Below are positions 42,016-53,600 of a DNA stretch of 64,000 nucleotides, piece by piece. The notes beneath the pieces are model-generated. The model saw only the letters and a list, made by a program, of their open reading frames with translations, had not been told where the DNA came from and ran no database searches. The DNA comes from Phytopythium helicoides. Lineage: Eukaryota; Oomycota; Peronosporomycetes; Pythiales; Pythiaceae. Position numbers and translations under genes: made by a program. Numbering within the stretch: the stretch's first letter is position 1; every line of letters begins with the position of its first letter. Location of the stretch: positions 868,001-932,000 of the forward strand of contig JANFNE010000001.1 of NCBI GenBank assembly GCA_024867545.1. The letters are read 5' to 3'.

Positions 42016-43665
42016 ATGGGGCAGGACGAACGAGCGTCGCGCTGCCGTGTGGCAATCGTGGGCGCGGGCGTAGCGGGGCTCTCGGCCGCCAACGCACTGG
42101 TCGCGTCCGGCAAGTTTGCAGCCAGCGGCTGTGCGTGTGCTCGAAGGCGCGGCGCATATTGGTGGCCGCGTGCAGACTCGGCCGTTCAGCGATGAGCTTT
42201 CCATGAACGTCGAGCTGGGAGCGGCGTGGATTCACGGGACGCAAGGGCAATCCGTTTGCGGCTTTGGCCACCAAGTTTGGCATTGAGTGGAAGGAAGTTG
42301 CGCCGCGCAACCCGTCGCTCCACCCTGGGTCGTGCCCCAACTTCTGCATCTACGATGGCAAGAGCCAACTTACCTGAGCAGGAGGTTAAGGAGACATGGG
42401 AGTGGCAGGAGCTGCTAATGCAGAAGCTGAACGCACTCGCAACGTCCAAGGATGGTGCGGCATCTGGACAACCATTGTCTAAAGCTATTGACATGCTGGT
42501 GGAATCGGACCCCGAGTTGCACCCGTTGGTGAGCAGCGCTTCGAACGGAAGGAAAAGACTCGACTACTGCGTGCACAAGATGGAGACGTACCTCGGTGCG
42601 ACGGCTGACGAGCTTCAGATTGATGACTTTGTCGGGATTGACACGATCGGGTATGTTGACACGACGGCCGAGTATGTTGTTTTCTCATTTGACGCATCTA
42701 ATCTGTGGTGGCTCCATCTCTGCGCAGTGACAGCCCAGGACCTCACTGTATCATTCCGAATGGCATGCAGCGGTTTGTTGAAGGCCTTGCCAAACCCGTG
42801 AGCGACTGTATCAGCACCAGCACTCGGGTGCTGGAGATTGATTATAGTGGTGAAGCCAACATCAAAATTACGACCTCAAGCGGCAAGACCATCGAAGCCG
42901 ATTTCGTAGTTGTGACGAGCTCGTTGGGTTATCTGAAGACAAACCAGCTTCAGTTTGTACCTGATCTACCAGCAGTTAAAAAGGACGCAATTGCTCGGTG
43001 CGGGATGGGCCTGTACATGAAGGTATTGCTGCAATTTCCGTCGGTGTTCTGGCCAAAAGATGCCGTATTCATTGGTCAGATTGATCCGGAAACAACTTCG
43101 GGCCAAGGGATTGAAGATCAGAAGAAGCGTTTGTACTTCCCGACTCTCATGAACTACCATGCCATGAAGCACGCGCCTGTACTAGAAGCTCAGCTTGTCG
43201 GTGACCTCGCTGTCCAAGCAGTTTCTACCATGACTGAACGCGAGATCGTGAATGCCATGTATCTCCAATTGCAAGACACGTTTGGCAAGGATATTCCTGC
43301 TCCCGTCGGTCACTTTATCACTCGGTACGTGATCATTTGCTGTACTCACGATTGGTCTAAAGGAATAACATCTAGAAATTGTGGTTGCCGATAAAGATGG
43401 GACCAAAACGAGTGGTCACACGGCGCTTTCAGCTGCCTGACAACGAGCTGTACACTCGATGACCCTGAGATTCTGCGCCAAAACGTCGCGAATCGGGTGT
43501 TCTTCGCAGGAGAGGCTACCAACTACGAGTTCCAAGGATGCTTGCAGGCCGCGTACATCACAGGTATGACTCTTCGCTTATCTATCCCGCAATTCCACTA
43601 TTGCCAACTCTCACCATCTCTCAACAGGAGCTCAAGCAGCCGAAGAGATCATCGCTCTGCTGTAG
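42016..43665 (+). CDS. Polyamine oxidase-like flavin amine oxidase, copy 2 (frame-broken)
   Basis: Divergent copy with the four-exon layout of copies 3 and 4. The start codes VAIVGAGVAGLSAANAL, and the frame recovers as VRVLEGAAHIGGRVQTR. WIHGTQ, a recovered NPFAALATKFGIEWKEV, VVTSSLGYLK, FPSVFWPKDAVF and NRVFFAGEATNYEFQGCLQAAYITG follow, ending AEEIIALL. Intron donors GTATGT, GTACGT and GTATGA with acceptors GCGCAG, ATAAAG and CAACAG sit at the same places as in copy 3. Three single-base excesses at about 42130, 42246 and 42376 disrupt the first exon. This could be assembly error or a pseudogene; downstream exons are intact, so decay would be recent. Confidence 0.8.
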
Positions 43666-44086
43666 AGCACACCCGCCATGTCCGACCCTGGCAACAACCG
43701 TTTCCTTATATGACGTCTGGCGGCTTGGCTTCGAGCTCATAACCAATCAATTCACAGGCTCTGGAAGCCCACTTCAAAGCGAGCATGTTGTAGTTGAATC
43801 TCACACGTCACACATTTGTATCACACCTAAAACAAGTAGATATCATCAAAATCAAGTGCACCATAATCCAAACCACTGAAAGAAGCGTTGACACGCAAGG
43901 CGTCGCGTCATCTTGATGCCCAGTCGGCGATTATGGGACGGCTCCAAGCCTATCGTGCCGCTGATGCAGAGCTGACGCTACCACCGCGCTTCGTGCGCCA
44001 AACCTCCGCGTGTCTTTATCGTGCAACGAGTGCTGCTGTTGCGGCGGTCTCCAGCGGTCCATTTCCCATTTCTCCAAGCAGCAGCA
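43666..44086. other. Intergenic region between polyamine oxidase copies 2 and 3
   Basis: About 420 bp with no coding or repeat signal recognised; presumably the copy-2 3' end and the copy-3 promoter. Confidence 0.5.
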
Positions 44087-45749
44087 ATGCCCCAGAGCGA
44101 CATCAAGTCTAAGTATCGCGTGGTGGTGGTCGGCGCGGGGCTGGCGGGGCTCACGACGGCCCACGAGCTGGTGGCGTCCGGCCGCGTGTCCGCCACCGAC
44201 GTGCTGGTCCTGGAGGGCGCGAGTCGCGTGGGCGGGCGCATCGAGACGCGCAAGTTCAGCGAGGCGCTGCCCATGAACGTGGAGATCGGCGCCGCGTGGA
44301 TCCACGGGACGCAGGGCAACCCGTTCGCGGCTCTGGCGGCCAAGTTCGGCATCCAGTGGAAGGAGATCGCGCCGCGCAACCCGTGGCTGCACCCGGGCGC
44401 GGTCGACAACTTCCTCATGTTCGACGGCGGCGAGCGACTGAGCGAGGCGGACGTCAAGGAGACGTGGGTGTGGCAGCAGTTGCTCATGGACAAACTGCAG
44501 GCGCTGGCGAACGCAGAGGGCGACGCAGCACCCGGTGACAAGCCGCTATCGGTGATTGTGGATGAGCTAGCGACGCAGGACCCCGAGCTGGCGCCGCTGG
44601 TGTCTGCGAGCACGACGGGCCGCAAGCGGCTGGAGCTTTGCGTGCGGCAGATCGAGATCTGGATGGGCGCGACGGCGGCCGAGCTGCTCATTGACGACTT
44701 TGCCGACACGGAGCTCATCGGGTGTGTGCATTGTGATTGCTAGTGTGTCGGTGTGTGCGTCTGCGTGGCTGACTAGTGTGACTGTTCTGGCAGCGATGAC
44801 CCGGGTCCGCACTGCATCGTGCCTGCCGGCATGGAGCGCTTCATCGACGGACTGGCGGCTCCCATCAAGGACTGCATCCGCACCAACACGCGTGTAATTA
44901 GCATCAACTACGACGACAGCAACAGGGTGGTCATCGAGACGGAGCAGGGCGAGACAATCGAGGCCGAGTACGTCGTGGTGACGAGCTCGCTAGGGTACCT
45001 CAAGTCGAATCAGCTCAAGTTCCAGCCAGAGCTGCCAGCAGACAAGGCGGACGCGATCAAGCGGTCCAAAATGGGGCAGTACATGAAGGTGCTGGTGCAG
45101 TTCCCGTCGGTGTTCTGGCCGGAGGACGCGGTGTTCATCGGTCAGCTGACCGACTCGAGTTCGAACAAGAGTGCGTTGGCGGCAGACAGCGCCGAGAAGC
45201 GCGTGTACTTTCCTGCGATCTTCAACTACTACTTTGCGAAGGGTGCTCCGGTGCTGGAGGCTCAGATCGTGGGCACCAAGGCGGAGGAGCTGTCGGCGAC
45301 GATGACGGATGAGGAGATCGTGCGTGCGATGTACCTGCAACTGCAGGAGACGTTTGGCGCAGACATTCCAGCTCCCGTGGGTCACCTGATTACCCGGTAT
45401 GTTTGATTTGGCACGTCGTTATGATGATTTTGTGTTGGAGCTCATGGATATGTGGGGTTTGCTGGATGATATTGGTCAGATGGGACCAGGACAAGTGGGC
45501 GATTGGTGCTTACAGTACGCTGACGCTTGACAGCACAGAAGAGGACCCGGAGATCCTTCAGCGACCGATTGGCAAGCGTGTGTACTTTGCGGGTGAAGCC
45601 CACAATTTCAAGTACCAAGGCGGACTACAGGCCGCTGCCGTGACCGGTACGACTTTGCGATTGAGTGATGGTGGGGTTGAGAAACAATACTAACTTTTGT
45701 TGGCCTGTCAGGTCACGAGGCTGCTGAGAACATTTTGGGCTCATTGTAA
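44087..45749 (+). CDS. Polyamine oxidase-like flavin amine oxidase, copy 3
   Basis: Exons 44087-44721, 44794-45396, 45480-45646 and 45712-45749 join in frame to 480 residues; introns are 72, 83 and 65 nt. Motifs: VVVVGAGLAGLTTAHEL, VLEGASRVGGRIETRKF, VEIGAAWIHGTQGNPF, ECVVVTSSLG-type strand reading VVTSSLGYLKSNQLKF, FPSVFWPEDAVFIGQ and KRVYFAGEAHNFKYQGGLQ. Copy 4 lies tail-to-tail on the other strand and is nearly identical over exon 1, intron 1, exon 2 and intron 2. The C-terminal FAD motif here has His-Asn-Phe where the other copies have Thr-Asn/Asp-Tyr. Confidence 0.92.
44117..45510 (+). repeat. Left arm of inverted repeat spanning polyamine oxidase copy 3
   Basis: Near-identical by eye, introns included, to the reverse complement of about 46205-47599. 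The arms are separated by about 0.7 kb holding the two divergent 3' ends. Identity starts at the GCGTGGTGGTGGTCGG of the FAD motif and fades just inside exon 3. Confidence 0.85.
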
Positions 45750-45952
45750 CCACAGTTTGATCTCAACAGCATTCTGTTGGAGATTACCCTCCATACCCAA
45801 GCATTTTCGTCACGTTATCAAACGGTAGTTGTCACAAACAAAAAATGCGAGTCGAGTGTTTCGTTCAAATATCCTCTGCGTAGATAGTAACAATGCGCTA
45901 CTAACAGTCACAGTGCGTTACTAAGTCCTCCTCGCCTAAGGTCTATCGGGCA

Positions 45953-47626
45953 TCACAAACTGGAGGCAATGATATCATTGGCAGCTTGACGTCCTGATAG
46001 CCAAGATGGGTGAGTCCTTCCGTCTGCTTAAAACGCGACCCAATAATTACAATTGCATTCAAGCTATACCTGTCAGAAATGCTGCTTGCACAGCTCCTTG
46101 ATATTTGTAATTGGTTGCTTCACCCGCAAAAAGCAGTCGCTGACCCACTGGCTCACGAAGTACTTCAGGATCATGTTCAGAACTCTCGACAGTCAAGCAG
46201 CTATAGGCACCAACAGCCCACTTGTCTTGGTCCCATCTGACAAATATCATGCAGCAAACCCCACATATCCATGAGCTTCAACACAAAATCATCATAATGA
46301 CATGCCAAATCAAACGCACCGGGTAATCAGGTGACCCACGGGAGCTGGAATGTCTGCGCCAAACGTCTCCTGCAGTTGCAGGTACATCGCACGCACGATC
46401 TCCTCATCCGTCATCGTCGCCGACAGCTCCTCCGCCTTGGTGCCCACGATCTGAGCCTCCAGCACCGGAGCACCCTTCGCAAAGTAGTAGTTGAAGATCG
46501 CAGGAAAGTACACGCGCTTCTCGGCGCTGTCTACCGCTGACGCACTCTTGTTCGCACTCGAGTCGGTCAGCTGACCGATGAACACCGCGTCCTCCGGCCA
46601 GAACACCGACGGGAACTGCACCAGCACCTTCATGTACTGCCCCATTTTGGACCGCTTGATCGCGTCCGCCTTGTCTGCTGGCAGCTCTGGCTGGAACTTG
46701 AGCTGATTCGACTTGAGGTACCCTAGCGAGCTCGTCACCACGACGTACTCGGCCTCGATCGTCTCGCCCTGCTCCGTCTCGATGACTACCTTGTCGCTGG
46801 TGTCGTAGTTGATGCTGGTCACGCGCGTGTTAGTGCGGATGCAATCCTTGACGGGAGCCGCCAGACCGTCGATGAAGCGCTCCATGCCGGCAGGCACGAT
46901 ACAGTGCGGACCTGGGTCATCGCTGCCAAAATGGTCACACAAGTCAGCCACGCAGACAAACACACCAACACGCTAGCAATCGCAATGCACGCACCCGATG
47001 AGCTCCGTATCGGCAAAGTCGTCAATGAGCAGCTCGGCCGCCGTCGCGCCCATCCAGATCTCGATCTGCCGCACGCAAAGCTCCAGCCGCTTGCGGCCCG
47101 TCGCGCTCGCAGACACCAGCGGTGCCAGCTCGGCGTCCTGTGTCGCCAGCTCATCCACGATCGCCGATAGCGGCTTGTCGCCGGGTGCCGCGTCGCCCTC
47201 CGCGTTCGCCAGCGCCTGCAGCTTGTCCATGAGCAGCTGCTGCCACACCCACGTCTCCTTGACGTCCGCCTCGCTCAGCCGCTCGCCGCCGTCGAACATG
47301 AGGAAGTTGTCGACCGCGCCCGGGTGCAGCCACGGGTTGCGCGGCGCGATCTCCTTCCACTGGATGCCGAACTTGGCCGCCAGCGCCGCGAACGGGTTGC
47401 CCTGCGTCCCGTGGATCCACGCGGCGCCGATCTCCACGTTCATGGGTAGCGCCTCGCTGAACTTGCGCGTCTCGATGCGCCCGCCCACGCGACTCGCGCC
47501 CTCCAGGACCAGCACGTCGGTGGCGGACACGCGGCCGGACGCCACCAGCTCGTGGGCCGCCGTGAGCCCCGCCAGCCCCGCGCCGACCACCACCACGCGC
47601 ACCTTCTCCTTCGCCCCAGACGCCAT
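45953..47626 (-). CDS. Polyamine oxidase-like flavin amine oxidase, copy 4
   Basis: Exons 47626-46995, 46922-46320, 46236-46070 and 45993-45953 join in frame to 480 residues, the same length as copy 3; introns are 72, 83 and 76 nt. Exons 1-2 and introns 1-2 are almost the same as copy 3. Exon 3 from WDQDKWAVGAY onward, intron 3 and exon 4 differ clearly (LLFAGEATNYKYQGAVQAAF versus VYFAGEAHNFKYQGGLQAAA). The N-terminal leader also differs (MASGAKEKVR versus MPQSDIKSKYR). This sharp change of similarity indicates gene conversion or a partial inverted duplication. It shares a 154-bp divergent promoter interval with APC4. Confidence 0.92.
46205..47599 (-). repeat. Right arm of inverted repeat spanning polyamine oxidase copy 4
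   Basis: Partner of 44117-45510; see that entry for arm limits. The orientation is opposite, so the pair could form a long hairpin. Confidence 0.85.
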
Positions 47627-47780
47627 CTCGCAACTGCTGCGTTTGAACGCTTATCATTGTTTTTCAACCAATCATAGATCTGTGCTCTTTATTTTTGAGG
47701 ATTTGATTGGCTGATAATGAAATTACTGGAAGCTCGCACCTTTCTGGCAGTCGCGATCCAGGCAGTCGGCGGAGGCAGGC

Positions 47781-50628
47781 ATGGCGGCGTTCGTGGCGCT
47801 GCAGGACAAGCTCGTGGACGCGCGCGCGGTCGCGTGCAGCCCCACGATGGACCTGGTGGCGGTGCTGACGGCCGACGGCCAGCTGCTGGTGCACGTGCGT
47901 CCCCCGGTGCCGGATTCTCGCAGAAAATTGCCTCTCTGACGCCTGTCTCCGCTCTGTTGGGTCGCAGCGCACCATCTCGTGGCAGAAGCTGCTGCACGTC
48001 AAGCCAGCAGAAGTTGTATTTGAGGCTGTGACACTCGCGTGGAGTCCCGATGGGCTGCGCTTGGCGGTCGGCTGTGGTGAAGGAGAGATTGTGCTCTTTG
48101 ATGTGGAAACGGGCGAGCAACTGCCCGAGCTGCGAGGCCTACGACGAATGACTGATGCCCTCGCACATTCCAGCGCAATCACTGCCATGTGTTGGACAGA
48201 TACCTCCGAGAAGGAAGCAGGGCCCTCACAGTCTGCAGAGCATTTCCAAGACCGTGCCGAGCGGTTCTTACATATGGATACAGTGCGATTGAGAAACAGA
48301 GAGAGTTTGCTTGTGACCGCAGACTCAGAGGGCCTGGTGAAGTTGTGGTGGAATGCTACAGTCCTGCTTGCTACTGTTGATATACCGATGCAGGGTCTGA
48401 GGAACGAGATGAGAGGCTCCGCCAAGCCAGAGTCCACGCTGAGCAGGTTCAGTTATCACCTGACTTGTCGCGATTGCTTGTTTGGGCACGACACCCTTTC
48501 GAGGATGGACACTCAAGCCTTGACAGCCAAGTAAAACCAGTCAGTGGCGCACACCAATTGATCGTGCTGGATCTGTCGGTATTACAATTAGCTCGACAGG
48601 ACATTTGCTTCTTGTCGCAGTCGTTCGATGGATGCTGCGCAATTCTAAACGATATTCTTCTTGCCTCAAAGCAACTTGCAGCCGAGGTAGCTGAGTACAT
48701 TTTAGAGTGACCTTATGGTGAGTTCTGACAGTAGCGTCGTGTTTTTTTGCAGTGGAAGAATGCTACGCGAATCTTTGACTTGAAGATGGGTCTTTTGGGT
48801 TCCCTGTATGAGAAGTATGCATGTGAAGTTCCCCCACAAGTTGACATGGTCACCATAGCCACAACAGGAGTTGCCTCGCCTGCATTGGCTCAATACTTTG
48901 CACAAGATATTCAAGAAATGGTGAGCCAGCTCTGTAATTTGGCTTCACCTCTTTGTCTGACACTAATGTCTTGATTTGGCTATCGCAATAGAGCATCCAA
49001 CGAATGCAAAAATCGATTACTGGAGGCTGCGATGCACTCCAAGAACTTACCGAAAAACGGATTAAGCGCGGACTCGTCAAACTGATCTTTCACTTGTCTG
49101 AAATTCGGGGTCGGCAACGTTGGTCCCAAACAACATTTCAGAACTTCATGGGTATCGCTACAAATGATCTCGATGTGCTCATTCAAAATTTCCAGGAACT
49201 TTTGATTGAGCTGGAAGATTTTTTGCGAGCACTTCAAAGTACTCGACAAGATTTTCTGCTATTGCTGGACTGGATATCAGAGAGAATACGAGTTCATACT
49301 AACTCTTCGAACAGCAGCGGAGCCCCAAACGGCTCTTCGGTGGCTTCATCTACAGCTGCTTACCGTAACGAATCAAATAACTCGGTGCTGAATCGCCGTC
49401 GTGTCTCCGAGTTTCTGTATTCCGCTGCCAAAGTTGCCGTCGAGTTCAAAGCACAACAGCTGGAACACAATAAGTACAAGGTCGAGACATCGTTTGGAAA
49501 TCCAATCTCAAGACGCTTCCTTGTACCACCTCCGAATGAAGCAGTAATATCTCCTCTTCAGCGTGGATCAGTTGGCAGACTCTTTGCCCTAGTAAATTTT
49601 ATCGAGAACGCATGGATTGCCTTGGCAAAGAACATGACTGTTTCAGTCGCAAACAGCGTTGTTAAGCAGGAATCTGCAGCAATTAGCACGGGAGAAAATG
49701 TTCAGGAGTTTCACATGGAATTCCAGGACTGTCCAGAAAGTTATCGACAAGGCGATCGTGATGCCTTAGACCCAAATTCTGATTCGGACGATAACGAAGG
49801 CAGTCCCGACGAAGATGATGACGTCGACTGGGACAAGCTCAACTCGGTGCAAAAGCAGCGTTTACAGCGCCCTCAAGCTGTTATGGCTGGACTTCGTCTA
49901 AACACATCTTCGGTTATCTTGCTACGATGTTTGCCTATCCAGCACCGCCTATCCGAATGGACAACGGTGACAGTCAAGTTCGTGGATAATGATGGTAAAT
50001 CCTTGCGTGGAATTCAAGTCACAGGCTTTGGATTTTATCCAAGTAAGCAGGCAGGGAACCAACTGGCAGTGCTGGTTGCATCCAACCAACGGGGTGACGA
50101 TGGCAGCAGCTCCATACACGAGCAAGAAGGTCAGTCTTTTTTTTTTTTCTCGGGTAGGTTTGCGGACTCATGCTTAAAATTACCGGCATAAATAGCTCGA
50201 CTAGCGCTTGTGCCACTCAAGCATCTCCAATTTCACGCGGCGTCAAACTCTCATCTATCGGTATATTGACAACATTCTACCGGGATAAACCTTCAACTGA
50301 CTGCTAACTTCTATTGCGCACAATGACTTTGCAGCAAATGTTCGCTGGATGCATTGGCGAGAGCCAAGTCCATGAAGTCGACCTAAGCAAGTGCCGGTCT
50401 CGGGTTTTGGATTTCGGTGGGGACGCTCAATTCAATTCTGCCGCACATCTCATCCCGCATGGCCCTCGAGGTGTCATTTGTGTCGTTTCACATTACCCTC
50501 ACCACCGCCTCGCTATCTTTGATGCTGAGGAAGACAACGATGACGACGACGAAGCCAGCGAAGGTGGGGGCAGTGAAGTGAGCGAGAACGGTCCTCATCC
50601 GTCAGAATCCATGGAAATCGACTTGTAG
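47781..50628 (+). CDS. APC4: Anaphase-promoting complex subunit 4-like
   Basis: Scaffold subunit of the APC/C ubiquitin ligase. The N-terminal WD40 part reads ACSPTMDLVAVLTADGQLLVH, RTISWQKLL, LAWSPDGLRLAVGCGEGEIV and SLLVTADSEGLVKLWW. The helical APC4 long domain follows (SIQRMQKSITGGCDALQELT, TFQNFMGIATNDLDVLIQNF, ISERIRVHT), and after that an acidic linker and an EVDLSKCRSRVLDFGG tail ending in an acidic stretch. The first intron, 47895-47967, and the one before SIQRMQ are clear. Frame breaks occur at about 48405 and 48707 (an extra T making TGA after ILE; without it the exon reads ILEDLM then WKNATRIFDL). The exon between 50130 and 50330 is not fully resolved. Essential cell-cycle gene, so breaks are probably assembly errors. 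Confidence 0.85.
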
Positions 50629-53600
50629 TCCTCTGGTTCGTCTGGAGGTGCGTCTCCGTCTTCAGGGTCTGCATCTAGTGCGTATCCTTCCCCAAGTAAT
50701 AGATGACCAACAAGCGCATTGATCTCTTCAGGCATAGATGGGTACCGTTTTAGTACAGGGTGCACTGCACTGAGTCCATCACCATGCATTGGAACGTTGC
50801 CAATCGAGCTTCGACGTGATCGTTTTGGTACAACCTCTGATCGAGAGAATGCCTTGCTTCGCAGACCCTGCAAAGGGATAGCATCTTTTCCATCTTCGGT
50901 ATCTTTCAAAACGCCGGGAGGAGATCCAGTAGCGAGATCAGCAGTAGGACCAGAGATGGTATTTTCAAAATCATTTCCGATCGAAGCGATGGGAACCGCT
51001 CCAAGGGAGGCGGACCGACCAAATACCATCACTTTGGTTGTCTCAGCAGTTGGGGGAGTTACTTGACTGACAGTTGTTTCAGCAGCAGGTACAACAGGGG
51101 AGGTACTATCATCTTTGGCTGAGCTGTCGGTCACGTGACAACTCGTTGCTGCACTTTCAGCTTGCGTCGTTGACCGAGTTGTTCCAATCGGTGCTAACGG
51201 TGCAGTGAAATGGTCCGAGTCACGTCGCCCATACAACTCGCTCCGGTCTGTGCTCATTTGCAACATGCGTTCGCGATCCTCGAATGATATGCCGATTGCA
51301 TCATTGTTTTGCCAATGATGAACGAGAGTCTGCTGTTTGTTGATAGAGTTGAGGATAAGTACTCGCACCTCTTCCATGACGCCAGGAAAGTCTGCCTCGA
51401 GACCTTCAAGGAATTCGCGGGGCAGTAAGTATGTGCCTGTTGATCTTTGCGCGAATACGTTGTACTGCGCCGCTGTTTGCGTCAGAATCTCCTTATATCC
51501 AAAAAACTCTCCTTCGTACAACTTGGCGATAACACCTTCCCGCAACGTCGGAACTGGTGCCTCGTTCCGGCCAGTTGACGAAATGCTGTGGCTATCGCTG
51601 TTATTGTTTGTTGGATTTGTGGGAGCTGGGACAGTCATATGGTAGACGCTCTTTACAACCACTAGTCCGCTCACAATAAAGAAAATCCCGCTCACCGGAT
51701 TTCCCTGATAGACAAGCAGGTCGCCAGACATGAAATATTGGGGAACGAGCTGCGGTAGGACGAGCGTCAAAAACCATTTTGGTTTCTTGTCGAAGAAGCG
51801 TACATTTGATAACACTCCACTGTTGAGGAAGAGAATAAGCTCGCTGCGCAATGAATAACTTAGAGCATGGAACAGTCCGTGCTCATTGAAGAGTGTTTTT
51901 TCTCCGTTGACGAAGCGGAGGTGTTCTTGGCATGCTACTATAAACTCATTGGATACTCCGCGTTCCTTGATGTATGCGTTAACTTTCTGACCCATGAGAT
52001 GCTCGCGATTCATTAGGCTTTTTGAGTTGCTCACAACCTCAATAACCGTGCCAACAACGTATGCAAACAATGTTGTACCGCCAATAAATACAAAAATGGA
52101 GTACAGTTCTTCGGTCGGGTTTGTAGCATCCACGTCACCAAAGCCAACCGTGGTCATCGTTACGATCGCCCAGTAGACGCTTGCGATGTATTTTGTAGCT
52201 ACAGAGTCGGGGTCTTCGAGATAGATGCTCTTCCACCATACTAACTTATTGTCGTCTTCGTGATGGGCAGAAATGTAATACCAGAAACAGCCAACATAAT
52301 GCGCAATCATCAGCACCGGTCCGAGCAGCTTGAGCAAACGCACTGTATCCACACTAATATCAAGCTCCGAAGCCCATTGCGCGTTCATTCGCAATAGCTT
52401 TGCCAGTCGAACTAATCGCAGCAACTTGATGAGTTTAACTGTTCGGATGAGCTTCAGCGATCGAAGGCTGCTTCCCACGGACTCGACTAAAAAATCGAAG
52501 GGAACTGTGGATGCAGCGTCAATGATGAATGTTGTCTTGAGATAATGTGCACGAATGAGGCGGTGGTCAACGACCTCGACGCCTGTGTCATCTACGTACG
52601 TTGTCACAAAACTCAGCATAATGTCGAACAGAAACATGAAATCTGTCACTCGGTCAGTTGTGTACAAGAGCACGGTGTCTTCGATGTCAAACGCGATCCG
52701 AAAAGGTACCGTGATCGCTGTAACGAGCACAAATATTCCAATGAGAAGATCCCACGCGATGCGTCGCTTAGAATAGTGACGAATGACGCTCCAGTGGGTA
52801 TGAAACTCGTCGGATACTGCGTTTGACACGATGATTTGGCGCACATTTCCGGCTTCAATCACGCTAACGTGGGGAGAAGATACAGACTTGCGGTGTCGAT
52901 ATTGCAAAAACGGCTCTTGTTGCTTGGACAAGCGTGTTGACTGCTGTACCGATCGAAGAGCACGCTGCTTTTGCAGTACCCGGCGTCCTCTGCGAGCTGA
53001 TTCTTCGTACCTAGCTGTCAAAATCGTTGCGAGATCCACCAGATACTTGTGAGCGACTGCACACTTGTTGACAGCAGTGAGTAGCTCCTTGCTACGCATT
53101 GCATATAGCTCTGTCTTTAGTACCGATCTGTAAGTATGTGTATATCGGCGCCGCGGAGAAACCAAGTACTCGATTCCACATATATCCCCAGGGGCGAGAG
53201 ATCCAACTATGATGTTTGCTCGTATGGTTTCGACTGATCCGTCTGTAACAAAATAGAGTTCTTCCCAAACACTTTCGGCATCTACCAGCGTCTGGCCGGG
53301 GCTGAGCACAATCGGACGAAGTCGTGGTACTGCATACACAAAGAAGTCGACCGAGGTTACACCAAAAAACGGGAATCGTTTCACGAAAGACTCCATGGAG
53401 GCTGCAAGTATCTCGTACTGTAAACTCTTCGGAAATTGGTGTAGCAGTCGATCTTCTTTGAAAACCGTTCGACGACTCCAGTGATATTCGAACTGTGAAA
53501 TAATTCTCTGGCGCAGACGACGTGGGATGCCGCGCTTGAGAAGAAACTCCTTCGTTTCCTGCAGTTTGAATTTGAGTTTAACCCCGCGCGGATTGTAATT

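Noticed and set aside
895..47626. Functional link between eIF5A (spermidine-dependent hypusine) and the polyamine oxidase cluster
   Set aside because: They are about 39 kb apart with many unrelated genes between; chemistry alone is not evidence for linkage.
48160..48340. Read-through frame in APC4 as a separate small gene
   Set aside because: The same WD40/APC4 similarity continues after a one-base shift, so it is one gene.
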